Below, piece after piece: positions 52,807-60,694 of a stretch of DNA of 64,000 nt. Made by a program: the position numbers and the translations under genes. Every line of letters begins with the position of its first letter. Positions within the stretch are counted from its first letter, which is position 1. The stretch spans positions 1 to 64,000 of the IMG/VR virus record IMGVR_UViG_3300037319_000172; one strand, written 5' to 3'. The stretch comes from a virus. Under the pieces are notes generated by a model. That model did no database searches and was not told the origin of the DNA. It worked only from the letters and a program-made list of their open reading frames with translations.

Positions 52807-53221
52807 TGTCTATAAATTTAATAAAATCAAATTGACCTATAATACTACGAGAAGGTACTTCATCCATGTTTAAAGAATTAAGAACAAATTCTATATCTCT
52901 ATCAGTATAACTATATACCATTTCTTTAAAGTTAAGTACAGTATCTTGTGAAAGGTCTCTAAAAGTGTATACTATTGTTGTAGTTTTTTTCTTTTCAGAA
53001 TTCATAACAGTTTTAAATGAATTCATTATATTTAAACCAATGACATAATCATTAGGTTCTTTACTGTATGGATCTGATTTAATTAGTTTATTTTTAATAA
53101 TAGAAAAGTCGATAACAGTCAACTGCGGATCTTCAATAGCTCTCACGAACTTGTTGAAATCTCTTTTTGACTGATACCAAACACATTCTATTGTTAAATT
53201 ATCCATTCCTTGTTGATTCAA
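52799..53221 (-). CDS. Hypothetical protein (140 aa)
   Basis: Alpha/beta protein of 140 residues (LTIECVWYQSKRDFNKFVRA, KKTTTIVYTFRDLSQDTVLN) with no recognised family. It overlaps its upstream neighbour by 23 bases and the downstream one by 8, so the three genes are probably translated in a coupled series. An internal Met6 could be an alternative start, which would shorten the overlap. Confidence 0.5.
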   Translation of the reverse strand: MNQQGMDNLTIECVWYQSKRDFNKFVRAIEDPQLTVIDFSIIKNKLIKSDPYSKEPNDYVIGLNIMNSFKTVMNSEKKKTTTIVYTFRDLSQDTVLNFKEMVYSYTDRDIEFVLNSLNMDEVPSRSIIGQFDFIKFIDND

Positions 53222-53513
53222 GATTCTGTATCTGAGCCTTGAGATTCTTTATTTTAAAGTCGATTTCCTTGTCGGTTGGTTTGTAATTAGAACCCCAACA
53301 TGGATTTACTTGTATTTGAATTTTTGAATTTGAATTTCCAAACTCTAATCCAAGATCGACACTTAGTTCTTCAATAAATTTAATCTTATTAGATACAGAA
53401 TTAAATTCATAGATTGTAGTAGACTCATAAGCCTCTCCACCTCCGTTTATATTGTCATCAGTAACGCTTTTAATAACACCGTTATCTGCCAGTTTTATAT
53501 TAATCTCTTGCAT
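53199..53513 (-). CDS. Hypothetical protein (104 aa)
   Basis: A small acidic/neutral protein with a beta-rich first half (IYEFNSVSNKIKFIEELSVD) and a helical C-terminus (DFKIKNLKAQIQNLEST) that may form a coiled coil. It overlaps both neighbours (14 and 23 bases). No domain is recognised. Confidence 0.5.
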   Translation of the reverse strand: MQEINIKLADNGVIKSVTDDNINGGGEAYESTTIYEFNSVSNKIKFIEELSVDLGLEFGNSNSKIQIQVNPCWGSNYKPTDKEIDFKIKNLKAQIQNLESTRNG

Positions 53514-53892
53514 TCTTTCTCGCTATTAAAGATTGCTGTGCTTCTTTCCTTAGAGATTTTATTACTTTTTTGTCTTCTTTAAGAGTTTCTGGATCTCTTA
53601 ATGTCTGTATAGTCCATGCTTCTTCTAATTTTAGAATTTCACTATCGTTATATCCAGTCTCAGACCAAGTTTGCTTTGACGCATTTAGTTTTAATTGAAG
53701 TTGATCTTCAATAGAATCATTAACCCTATTAGTGTGTGCGCTTTCAGCAGCAGTCCCATCTTCTCTCATTTTACCGTACCACGCCCTAGCTTGTGGAGAG
53801 AAAAAACCGAATTGATTTTTAATCTTTAAGAATCCAGCATCATTAAAATCTTGTCTTCTTTGCTTTCTTGCACTCGTAGTTCCTTTACCCAT
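53500..53892 (-). CDS. Conserved-looking basic phage protein (130 aa)
   Basis: A basic, helical product starting MGKGTTSARKQRRQDFNDAG, with SPQARAWYGKMREDGTAAES in the middle and a Lys/Arg-rich end. Its N-terminus seems familiar from T4-like marine phages, but I cannot name a function. It could bind nucleic acid or serve in assembly. Confidence 0.5.
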   Translation of the reverse strand: MGKGTTSARKQRRQDFNDAGFLKIKNQFGFFSPQARAWYGKMREDGTAAESAHTNRVNDSIEDQLQLKLNASKQTWSETGYNDSEILKLEEAWTIQTLRDPETLKEDKKVIKSLRKEAQQSLIARKNARD

Positions 53893-53940
53893 TATATTGT
53901 TTTAAATTAATTGATATTAATATTTATCTGAATTAGTATA

Positions 53941-54435
53941 CTACTGGTAATATTGTTCTAGAAATGTAGTTATATTTTCTTTAACATATACGTGTAGCTT
54001 CTCTATCTCTATTTGACTAGAAGCAGCAGCTGCTATTTCTTCGTTTAAATCTTCGTCTTCCATTCCTCCTGCTAGGATAGAATACAATTCAGGAGTTGGT
54101 ATATTTAAGTTAATAGTAATAGGAACGCTAACTACATTCTTTTTACTCATTTTTGTTATCATTTTACCCATAATAGATACTGGAGCAGCTTCCACTGCTT
54201 TAGTTTCTGTAACTGGTTTCTTATTTGTCTTAGGTGCAACACCTACTGGACTTGGAAAAGGCAGTACGCCATCGACAACAGGTTCTAGAAATTCAGACAC
54301 AAGAGTTCTAAATATCCTTTCGCCGTTTGTAAAATTTATAAACTTTTCATCTGCGTTTAAAACATCAACAACTTCACCGAAATTGTCTCCTTTTCTCCAT
54401 TGATACTGTTTTGAATTTTCTTTCACTTCTGTCAT
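53941..54435 (-). CDS. Hypothetical protein (164 aa)
   Basis: Residues 10-55 (YQWRKGDNFGEVVDVLNADE, FINFTNGERIF) suggest a small SH3-like beta barrel. Residues 65-100 are a Pro/Lys/Ala-rich linker, and the C-terminal 60 residues are acidic helices (GGMEDEDLNEEIAAAASSQI). No family is recognised. It lies downstream of dCMP deaminase in the same direction. Confidence 0.5.
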   Translation of the reverse strand: MTEVKENSKQYQWRKGDNFGEVVDVLNADEKFINFTNGERIFRTLVSEFLEPVVDGVLPFPSPVGVAPKTNKKPVTETKAVEAAPVSIMGKMITKMSKKNVVSVPITINLNIPTPELYSILAGGMEDEDLNEEIAAAASSQIEIEKLHVYVKENITTFLEQYYQ

Positions 54436-54466
54436 TTTAAATTATTTAATAGTTATATTAAAAAAA

Positions 54467-54664
54467 CTAGTTTTGTTTATTTTTAGACTTAAGATTTTTA
54501 TTATGTTCTGTAGAGAACGTATCTATATAGTCTATAGATTCTGGAGAACCTATCAATGCGTCGGGACTCGTTACGTATATTTTATAGAACATAGTCGATC
54601 CTATCATTGATAATCTTTCTTTTAAATCTTCTAGTTCTGGTACAAATCTTTTATTAAATCCCAT
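54467..54664 (-). CDS. Hypothetical protein (65 aa)
   Basis: A short basic product (MGFNKRFVPELEDLKERLSM) with an Asn/Lys-rich tail. Its start overlaps the dCMP deaminase stop by 11 bases, indicating co-expression. No function can be inferred. Confidence 0.45.
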   Translation of the reverse strand: MGFNKRFVPELEDLKERLSMIGSTMFYKIYVTSPDALIGSPESIDYIDTFSTEHNKNLKSKNKQN

Positions 54665-55172
54665 TCCATGTATTTACTTGTTCAACTCCTATGCCTGCAT
54701 TTTTTAATAAATCAACGCCACTCATATCTCTATAATCTTCAGTGTAATACACTTTAGATATTCCCGCTTGTATAATTAATTTAGCACATCCGAAACAAGG
54801 ACATGTTGTTGTATATAGCTCAGCGCCTAAACAACTCATCGTAGATTTTGCAACTTTCATTATTGCGTTTGATTCAGCATGTAAAACAGCAGGCTTAGTC
54901 GCTTGTGATTCTTTAGTACAAACTCCTCGATCACATTCATATCCTTGTTCCATTAAATCTAATGCAATATCTGGATTTTCATAATGATGTCTAGTAATTA
55001 TAGGTTCTTCACATACATTGTTAAAACCATGCGGCATTCCATTATATCCAAACGAAATAACTTGATGGTCTTTAACAATAATACATCCTACCTTTCTTCT
55101 TTCAGCATAACTCAATTTAGAAAACTGATAAGCTGTTTGCATGTATACTAATTCAATTGGTATCTTTGGCAT
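54654..55172 (-). CDS. dCMP deaminase
   Basis: A 172-residue zinc deaminase. HAESNAI (H98, E100) and CPCFGC (C126, C129) give the catalytic zinc site and proton shuttle, and SFGYNGMPHGFNN (40-52) is the substrate loop typical of dCMP deaminases. Extra His/Cys residues (RHHYENP, YECDRGVC) may bind a second zinc, as in the T4 enzyme. It converts dCMP to dUMP, feeding thymidylate synthesis, which suits an AT-rich phage. Length is close to T4 cd (193). Confidence 0.9.
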   Translation of the reverse strand: MPKIPIELVYMQTAYQFSKLSYAERRKVGCIIVKDHQVISFGYNGMPHGFNNVCEEPIITRHHYENPDIALDLMEQGYECDRGVCTKESQATKPAVLHAESNAIMKVAKSTMSCLGAELYTTTCPCFGCAKLIIQAGISKVYYTEDYRDMSGVDLLKNAGIGVEQVNTWNGI

Positions 55173-55225
55173 ATTATTATATTATTATAATATTTATACC
55201 AATTAATCTAGTATTGTTTACGAAA

Positions 55226-55249
55226 AAAGCCCGGATAGATCCGAGCTTT
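55226..55249 (-). terminator. Terminator between a tagged gene and dCMP deaminase
   Basis: Minus-strand AAAGCTCGGA, loop TCTA and TCCGGGCTTT form a stem with one mismatch, followed by TTTCG. It ends transcription from the 208-codon gene before the deaminase gene. Confidence 0.75.
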
Positions 55250-55273
55250 AAGTTAATTTATATTGTAAGTGTA

Positions 55274-55900
55274 TTAGTAGTTTTCTTGTTCTGAGATGTA
55301 TTCCTCAATATCGTTTTGATCTTTTTTTGATTTTAACATCTTCACTACTTGATCAGCTATGCCTTTAACTGAACGTTCGTTGTGACCTGATTCGTAACAA
55401 AAAGAAAGCTTTCCATCCTGTTTAATAGGCCAACATATTGAGTCTGCCTCTATATCATTGTCAGCATACCATTGTTGGATCTTATATGTTTTCATATCAA
55501 CAGAAAATGCCGGGTAACTTCCTCTTCTAACAGATTCAGCTACATCAATAGCGTCTCCCGATAATTCAGATTCTTTTAATTCAGTAATTTTATCAGTATA
55601 AGATTCAACCATTTTATTACAAGCTGCTTCGAATGCTTCAGTTGAATATTCTTCTTTCATTTCCTTTAATGCCCCAACAGCTAATGTAGCTATTAACGCA
55701 GCATTTTCAGACATGTAAGATTCTACAGTGTGAGAATCATGTGCATCATCTTCGTATACTTTAGCTTCGTTCTTACAAGACTCGTAAACCTTCTCTAACA
55801 TTGAAGATACTGTTTCTTCTACTTTCTCTTCTTTTTCTTTTTTAGATTCTACTTCAGCCTGCTCATTAAGATATTGGCTATATGATTTGAATTTATTCAT
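55274..55900 (-). CDS. Capsid-targeting-like tagged protein (208 aa)
   Basis: The N-terminus MNKFKSYSQYLNEQAE has the tag followed by LNE-Q, fitting an (I/L)xE protease site. Residues 15-125 are helical and Glu/Lys-rich. The C-terminal 80 residues (YPAFSVDMKTYKIQQWYADN, ADSICWPIKQDGKLSFCYES) look like a small alpha/beta domain with two cysteines. No family is recognised. It is the last gene of the right-hand tagged cluster and is followed by a strong terminator. Confidence 0.65.
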   Translation of the reverse strand: MNKFKSYSQYLNEQAEVESKKEKEEKVEETVSSMLEKVYESCKNEAKVYEDDAHDSHTVESYMSENAALIATLAVGALKEMKEEYSTEAFEAACNKMVESYTDKITELKESELSGDAIDVAESVRRGSYPAFSVDMKTYKIQQWYADNDIEADSICWPIKQDGKLSFCYESGHNERSVKGIADQVVKMLKSKKDQNDIEEYISEQENY

Positions 55901-55916
55901 TTTATCTTTCTAATAT

Positions 55917-56927
55917 TTATTTTACAGAAAACATTTCCATTGGTTGCCTGCCAGTTTGCTTTTGAAATGCACGGACAGGTGTTTTGTATCCTTTCTTTTT
56001 ATAATATTTTATTAAATTTTCTTTAGTTGATTTAAAAGAATCTACAATAGTAATGGTTCCGCTATATGTTTTCTTATGTTTGTCATTATCTACAAGTTTA
56101 TATTTACTACTTTCAGTATCTAATACACCACTCGAATACAATAATGCACCGTTGTCACAAACAGAAACATAAGCACTATCATTGAATATACCCCATCCGA
56201 ATTTAGTTTTACCTGTAGTTGCTGGTATGCTACCAATTGGTATTACGTATAATGGCAATACACCGCCTAGATCTGTAATTACATTTATTACGTCATCTGC
56301 ATATTTTTTTAAAATAAGTTGATCAATAATGTCGTAAAATGTTAATGGAATACTTTCATCAGCATTTACGTATATCTTATTTGCTGTTTTACGAGAAACA
56401 GTACATACTATTACTTCATTTTCCTCTTCTATTCCATCTTTATCACCTTCGATAATACCGAAATCCATTAATTCACCATTAACTTTAAGTTTAAAGCTAA
56501 TTTGCTTTCTATAATTTTCGTTAGGATCAAGAATACGCATAATATCTCCATTAAGAGTACCAATACTATCTGAAGTGTAATACTCCATACTACCCCATGT
56601 CAACTCATGATCAGCACTTAATTTATGCTTTAATTTAGTAATCTTTTTAACGTCTGTTTTATCCCAATCATTTGCTTTGACTGTTTTTGGACCAAACGCA
56701 GATGCTTCATTAATAGGTTGTTCCGTTATTGCTTCTTCCTGCTCTTCTACTTTAAAAGTTTCACCTTCAAATTCAAATTCAGAATCTCCAGCTTCTTTAG
56801 CCTTTCTAACTGCGTCCCCAAATGCGTTACCTTCTTCTACTTCTTCCTCTTCGTGCTTAGTTCCTTTATGTTCAAGAGTTTGTTGCTTCTTGATAGAAAA
56901 CTCTTCGAATGATTTTAATTTTGCCAT
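55917..56927 (-). CDS. Capsid-targeting-like tagged protein (336 aa)
   Basis: It starts MAKLKSFEEFSIKKQQTLE, a tag variant without the NE ending. Residues 20-80 are acidic and low in complexity (EEEVEEGNAFGDAVRKAKEA; EEQEEAITEQPINEASAFGP). The latter contains INE-A, which could be a second processing site near residue 74. The remaining 250 residues form an alpha/beta domain (ITKLKHKLSADHELTWGSME, SIGTLNGDIMRI) I cannot name. The mature domain may be released after removal of the acidic propeptide. Confidence 0.6.
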   Translation of the reverse strand: MAKLKSFEEFSIKKQQTLEHKGTKHEEEEVEEGNAFGDAVRKAKEAGDSEFEFEGETFKVEEQEEAITEQPINEASAFGPKTVKANDWDKTDVKKITKLKHKLSADHELTWGSMEYYTSDSIGTLNGDIMRILDPNENYRKQISFKLKVNGELMDFGIIEGDKDGIEEENEVIVCTVSRKTANKIYVNADESIPLTFYDIIDQLILKKYADDVINVITDLGGVLPLYVIPIGSIPATTGKTKFGWGIFNDSAYVSVCDNGALLYSSGVLDTESSKYKLVDNDKHKKTYSGTITIVDSFKSTKENLIKYYKKKGYKTPVRAFQKQTGRQPMEMFSVK

Positions 56928-56946
56928 AATATATTTGTTTTTATTA

Positions 56947-56961
56947 CTTTATATATATATC
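56947..56961 (-). promoter_or_regulatory. Late-promoter-like GATATATATATAAAG
   Basis: Lies 20 bases upstream of the 336-codon tagged gene and touches the stop of the cupin-like gene. Confidence 0.35.
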
Positions 56962-57308
56962 TATAATATCTTATTGACTTTTAATATCAACTGAGTGGTT
57001 CCTGGAATCAATCTATGTATAACTCCTACTGGTATTTTAACATCAACACCTCTTAATAATTCAACCGGTAATTCATTATCATATTGAAATCTCCAATCAT
57101 TATCTTCTAATACTTCGAGTATTCGAGTCTCATCATCGGCATGCCATTTATAAAGGTAATCAGGATATCCTGTTTCAAATGTTCTAATAACTATAGAATC
57201 TGATATGATGTGTTCAGTAAATGGTTTGGTTTGGTCATTTATATTAGACACAAGTTGTTCCATCGTCATATCACCACACTTACATGATTTACATTTACAA
57301 TCTACCAT
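56961..57308 (-). CDS. Cupin-like protein with Cys-rich N-terminus (115 aa)
   Basis: Residues 3-12 (DCKCKSCKCG) contain four cysteines spaced two to three apart, as in a small metal-binding knot. Residues 45-115 fit a single cupin barrel: YLYKWHADDETRILEVLEDN, then the glycine turn ELLRGVDVKIPVGVIHRLIP. The HxxDDxTR and PxGxxHR segments correspond to the metal-binding motifs of cupins, although the first motif is diverged. Substrate unknown. It overlaps the start of the next upstream tagged gene by 7 bases, so it is expressed with the tagged cluster. Confidence 0.6.
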   Translation of the reverse strand: MVDCKCKSCKCGDMTMEQLVSNINDQTKPFTEHIISDSIVIRTFETGYPDYLYKWHADDETRILEVLEDNDWRFQYDNELPVELLRGVDVKIPVGVIHRLIPGTTQLILKVNKIL

Positions 57309-57841
57309 GGGTTATCGCTTTTAAGTCCTAATTGCTTTCCAAAAAGTGTAGGCCCATAACATGCCCAGAATCCAGCTTTCATTGGATCCATCTTTTTAGT
57401 TTGATCACATTGATGTCTAGCCCAAAAACTAGCAGCCTTTCCTGCATCATCGTTTTTAACTGTAAGATTAGGATCTCCCCACTCTACTTTCTTTGCTAAT
57501 ACATTTCCTTCTTTGTCCTTTCTACCGCCGTCTCTATATACTATAAACTTCTTACCTCCTCCTCTTTCTGGAGAATCTAATTTTACTTTAACTGTTTTTC
57601 CTCCTCTTGGAGTATATAGTGCAGGTTTACCTACATCTAGATTTTTAGCCATCCATCCGCTAGGTCCTTTAAGAATAACATTATTCTTGTCCCAATACTG
57701 TTTTACTTCTTCAAACAACTTTGAATAAGAATCGCTTCCTAATCTAAAAAAAGAAGTAGTAAGATCTAAATCTTCTTTAATATGTGCCTTTAGCTCCGGA
57801 GATACGTTATCCCAATCTTCAAATGTTTTTATAAATTTCAT
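57302..57841 (-). CDS. Tagged protein with RHxC/WAC motif (179 aa)
   Basis: The N-terminus MKFIKTFEDWDNVSPE matches the shared tag, lacking the NE end. The C-terminal 85 residues carry KKFIVYRDGGRKDKEGNVLA, KVEWGDPNLTVKN, then SFWARHQCDQTKKMDP and GFWACYGP. The pattern RHxCD...GxWxC is one I remember from head-associated proteins of several phage groups, but I cannot verify the family. The paired Cys and His could bind a metal. It probably belongs to the internal head set. Confidence 0.6.
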   Translation of the reverse strand: MKFIKTFEDWDNVSPELKAHIKEDLDLTTSFFRLGSDSYSKLFEEVKQYWDKNNVILKGPSGWMAKNLDVGKPALYTPRGGKTVKVKLDSPERGGGKKFIVYRDGGRKDKEGNVLAKKVEWGDPNLTVKNDDAGKAASFWARHQCDQTKKMDPMKAGFWACYGPTLFGKQLGLKSDNPW

Positions 57842-57850
57842 ACTAGTATT

Positions 57851-58153
57851 TTATTTCATGTTATCTATTAAGTCCTGTCTTCCTAATTGTTTATAAACTT
57901 CTTTACGAACCTTTTCCATCTTCTCAGCATACTTTGGATCTTCTTTACGATTAAACACAACCTGCTGTGTTAATGATCCACTTATCTTTTTAACATCTTT
58001 ATCACGAGTCTTTATTAACCATGCTGCTAAATCCTTGATACCTAAATCCTTGAATCTTCCTTCAGCCTCAGGAGCATCTGACTTATGAAAGTCAGGAGCA
58101 CCTGCTGGTTTCTTTTCATTTAAATATTCCTCAAATATTTTTATAAATTTCAT
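57851..58153 (-). CDS. Tagged small protein (100 aa)
   Basis: It starts MKFIKIFEEYLNEKKPAG, a strong example of the tag with LNE-K. After a Pro/Ala/Asp linker, residues 36-100 form a conserved-looking helical unit (GIKDLAAWLIKTRDKDVKKI, SLTQQVVFNRKEDPKYAEKM). This unit is reminiscent of small domains found in other phage head proteins, with no known function. It is separated by ten bases from the next tagged gene. Confidence 0.65.
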   Translation of the reverse strand: MKFIKIFEEYLNEKKPAGAPDFHKSDAPEAEGRFKDLGIKDLAAWLIKTRDKDVKKISGSLTQQVVFNRKEDPKYAEKMEKVRKEVYKQLGRQDLIDNMK

Positions 58154-58154
58154 A

Positions 58155-58616
58155 TTATTCTTTTTCTGGTTTCCATGGAAGTTTAGAATCTTTACCAGAG
58201 TCTCTCACTTCTTTCGCTAGATCTTTGTCTGCGTTTTGCCAAGTTCCTTTTCCTTTGTCTAAGAATGCATTAACTCTAGCATATCCCCATGCTTCCTGTG
58301 GTACTCCAGGGTGGTGGCTTGAATTCCAAGCTCCCATTCCTCTTCGCATTACAGCTCTTATAATTCCTATTGGTACTCCAGAGCTTTTAGCTTTTTTATC
58401 AAGAGCAGTGTTTACTCCTTTTCCAGCAAGTTTTGCTCTAGAAGTTGTTTTCTCTTTGTCTTCAGCCTCACCGATAAAATTAGGCGTGTTATCATGATTA
58501 CATTTATGACATAAAAATACATCATTACCCCCATCTTGAATTTTCCAATCCCATCCGCAACCGTCACACGTTATAGTGTTAACTGTGAATTCTTCAAATA
58601 ATTGCAAATACTTCAT
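58155..58616 (-). CDS. Tagged zinc-ribbon protein with DUF5824-like domain (153 aa)
   Basis: The tag MKYLQLFEEFTVNT leads into a zinc ribbon with CDGCGW and CHKC (residues 18-39). The C-terminal domain (KKAKSSGVPIGIIRAVMRRG, AWNSSHHPGVPQEAWGYARV) matches the pattern of a phage domain I recall as DUF5824. The Arg/His-rich face and zinc ribbon suggest nucleic-acid binding. Its start shares one base with the stop of the 266-codon gene, so the two are coupled. Confidence 0.65.
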   Translation of the reverse strand: MKYLQLFEEFTVNTITCDGCGWDWKIQDGGNDVFLCHKCNHDNTPNFIGEAEDKEKTTSRAKLAGKGVNTALDKKAKSSGVPIGIIRAVMRRGMGAWNSSHHPGVPQEAWGYARVNAFLDKGKGTWQNADKDLAKEVRDSGKDSKLPWKPEKE

Positions 58617-59416
58617 TATAATTCCTTTTCTATTTTTTTGTTTAGCTTAATAATTTCTTTATTGTTTGATACTATACTTTCTTCTTTTGACTCTACATTA
58701 AAATATTTCCAACTTTTAATAAGTTGCAATTTACGATCTAACTGTGCCTTATCGAATTTACTTTCATCAAAATCGTAGTTTTTATCTGCACCGTTCTTAA
58801 CAACTCCAGCCCATGTGTATATTACAAAATCATCATCTTTATTTTGAACTTCCTGCCAAACATCCTCATCAGTTAATTTTGAATTCCTTTGTAAATCTAC
58901 TGTTAGTCTTTCGATTCTTTCTTTTTTTCTAATAACCTCTGTATTTAATTTTTCTAATTTAGATAACTTTTTAATTCTAGCAGAATAAGCCTTAGACCTT
59001 TCGCTTCTACCAGTTACTGGAAGATTCGTTTTAGTAATATATCTATAGTGTCTTACTTGAATTTGTCCACTTGCAATAATTACATCAGTTTCTAATCTAT
59101 ATCCTTTATCCTCTCTTAATACTCCTGCATTTATTTTCATAGTACCATTCCTTCCTCGAGATGTATTGATATCTGTAAGAGTATCTGTTGGTAGTGTGTA
59201 TTTTTCTAAAGATTTAAGTAGATTTAATGTTATATCCAATCGAGTGCTTTCTGCGTCTAGCTTAGAGAACTCTCTTTTCATTTCGTGAGTATAGTAGTGT
59301 TCAACATCCTTAATCATTTTAAGAATGTTAGGTTCTATTGCTGATAATATAGAATCTATTAAGTCGTTTGACTTAGATTCGTTTAAAAATTGATCGTATG
59401 TTTTAATTCTATTCAT
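58616..59416 (-). CDS. Capsid-targeting-like tagged protein (266 aa)
   Basis: It begins MNRIKTYDQFLNESKSND, the tag with LNE-S. Residues 20-75 are helical. A beta region around 85-130 (NTSRGRNGTMKINAGVLRED, GYRLETDVIIASGQIQVRHY) precedes a Lys/Arg-rich coiled coil at about 140-180 (SKAYSARIKKLSKLEKLNTE). The C-terminus is again helical and charged. No family is recognised. It is the first gene of the right-hand tagged cluster, immediately after the UV endonuclease gene. Confidence 0.6.
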   Translation of the reverse strand: MNRIKTYDQFLNESKSNDLIDSILSAIEPNILKMIKDVEHYYTHEMKREFSKLDAESTRLDITLNLLKSLEKYTLPTDTLTDINTSRGRNGTMKINAGVLREDKGYRLETDVIIASGQIQVRHYRYITKTNLPVTGRSERSKAYSARIKKLSKLEKLNTEVIRKKERIERLTVDLQRNSKLTDEDVWQEVQNKDDDFVIYTWAGVVKNGADKNYDFDESKFDKAQLDRKLQLIKSWKYFNVESKEESIVSNNKEIIKLNKKIEKEL

Positions 59417-59426
59417 GTAGTATATA

Positions 59427-60356
59427 TTAAGATAAAATTAGCTCATTCATGAATTCTTTTCTGTATTTGATTAAAGCTAATTCTTTTGCTTTAACTTCTA
59501 GTTCTATATCAATATCCATGTTATAAGTTTCAATTTTTTCATAAATATAATCAGCATGAGCTCTTAGTATAACTGAATCATCTTCGTGTAATTTTTTTGA
59601 AGAAGAATAGTGACATAGTTGACGAATGCCGGCTGGCCATGTTTTAGCACATAATTCTAATGCATCTTTTTCAGGCATTGGATCTTCATAACATCTATGG
59701 TGGTGGTAATCAAACGTGATTGGAGTGCCACATGATTCGAATATTCTATATAAATCTTCTACGCCGTATTGAGAAGGCTTGTCATCATTTTCTAGAACCA
59801 ATCTTGTTTTAACAGTTTCAGGTAAACTTGGCCATACATCTATAAATCTTTGTATTGCAGCTTCTTTATCGCCATAAGAACCGCCAACGTGTATATTCAT
59901 AGCAGAGTTATGATCTCTAGCAAATCCCATTAAATCCATGATTTCGCCAGACTTACGCAATTCATTGATAGCACTTACAACAACTTTAGGAGTTGGACTT
60001 ACTAGCACGCAGAATTGACCAGGATGAAACGTTAATCTTTGGCCGTATGATCTTGCTAAAGTACCTGCACCTTTAAGTAGGTTTTTAATAACTGTATAGT
60101 TTGGCATTTCGCTGAATTCGTATTCACTCATCCAAGGAAACATACTAGAACTCATTCGATACATTGTAATTCCTTGTGAATGATTCCACTTTATAATTTC
60201 AATAAGATCTCGAAGGTTAGCTTCAGCTAATTCACTTGCATATTTTATACCTTTGGCAGTAAATGTACGTTTGATCATACTTCTACCTATTTTAATATCT
60301 TTTTCTTTTTGGAGAGTTAAATTAATACAACAATATCCGTAGTCTGCTTTTCCCAT
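59427..60356 (-). CDS. UV-damage endonuclease (UVDE family)
   Basis: A 309-residue TIM-barrel nuclease with the family signatures GYCCINLTL (7-15), RMSSSMFPW (67-75), FHPGQFCVL (110-118; H111, Q114), NIHVGGSYGDK (154-164), VLENDD (187-192; E189) and FDYHHH (215-220). These provide the metal-binding His/Glu/Asp residues. It nicks 5' to UV photoproducts, giving an excision-repair route independent of T4-type DenV glycosylase. It stands directly behind a conserved early-type promoter, suggesting expression soon after infection. Confidence 0.92.
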   Translation of the reverse strand: MGKADYGYCCINLTLQKEKDIKIGRSMIKRTFTAKGIKYASELAEANLRDLIEIIKWNHSQGITMYRMSSSMFPWMSEYEFSEMPNYTVIKNLLKGAGTLARSYGQRLTFHPGQFCVLVSPTPKVVVSAINELRKSGEIMDLMGFARDHNSAMNIHVGGSYGDKEAAIQRFIDVWPSLPETVKTRLVLENDDKPSQYGVEDLYRIFESCGTPITFDYHHHRCYEDPMPEKDALELCAKTWPAGIRQLCHYSSSKKLHEDDSVILRAHADYIYEKIETYNMDIDIELEVKAKELALIKYRKEFMNELILS

Positions 60357-60369
60357 GTTTTGATGTTTA

Positions 60370-60412
60370 TTAGTTATATGTAAATATAATACTTTTAATT
60401 GATATACGAAAA
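60370..60412 (-). promoter_or_regulatory. Conserved early-type promoter, copy B
   Basis: Minus-strand TTTTCG, 18 bases, TATATTTAC, then ATATAACTAATAAACA. The start codon of the UV endonuclease is about 14 bases after the end of the block. It shares nearly every base with copy C from TTTTCGTATATCA to TAACTAATAA. Confidence 0.65.
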
Positions 60413-60423
60413 TAAAGAGTGAT

Positions 60424-60684
60424 TTAATCTACGTATTCTGATACGTTTTCTAATGTAAACCATTTTTTAGGTCTTCCGTCTATTTGTTTAAACTGATTAT
60501 ATTCTGATTCTGAATATGCGTAAGCTGCTGCCGCAAAGAATCCGTTATCTACTACGCATACCATGTTTTCTATGAATGCAGAATCATCAACATGAATCGC
60601 TCCCATTTTTGATAGCTTTTCACATTTTGAATTGAATGAACTTCCTAATTGAATTCCTTTGATTTGATTTACGTATTTTCCCAT
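60424..60684 (-). CDS. Hypothetical protein (86 aa)
   Basis: A small protein with MGKYVNQIKGIQLGSSFN, two cysteines (SKCEKL, MVCVVD), an Ala/Tyr-rich stretch (GFFAAAAYAYSESEYNQF) and an acidic end. The 'GRPKKWFTLENV' segment is distinctive but not assigned. It lies between early-type promoters and is probably an early gene of unknown role. Confidence 0.5.
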   Translation of the reverse strand: MGKYVNQIKGIQLGSSFNSKCEKLSKMGAIHVDDSAFIENMVCVVDNGFFAAAAYAYSESEYNQFKQIDGRPKKWFTLENVSEYVD

Positions 60685-60694
60685 GTTTTTTTGT

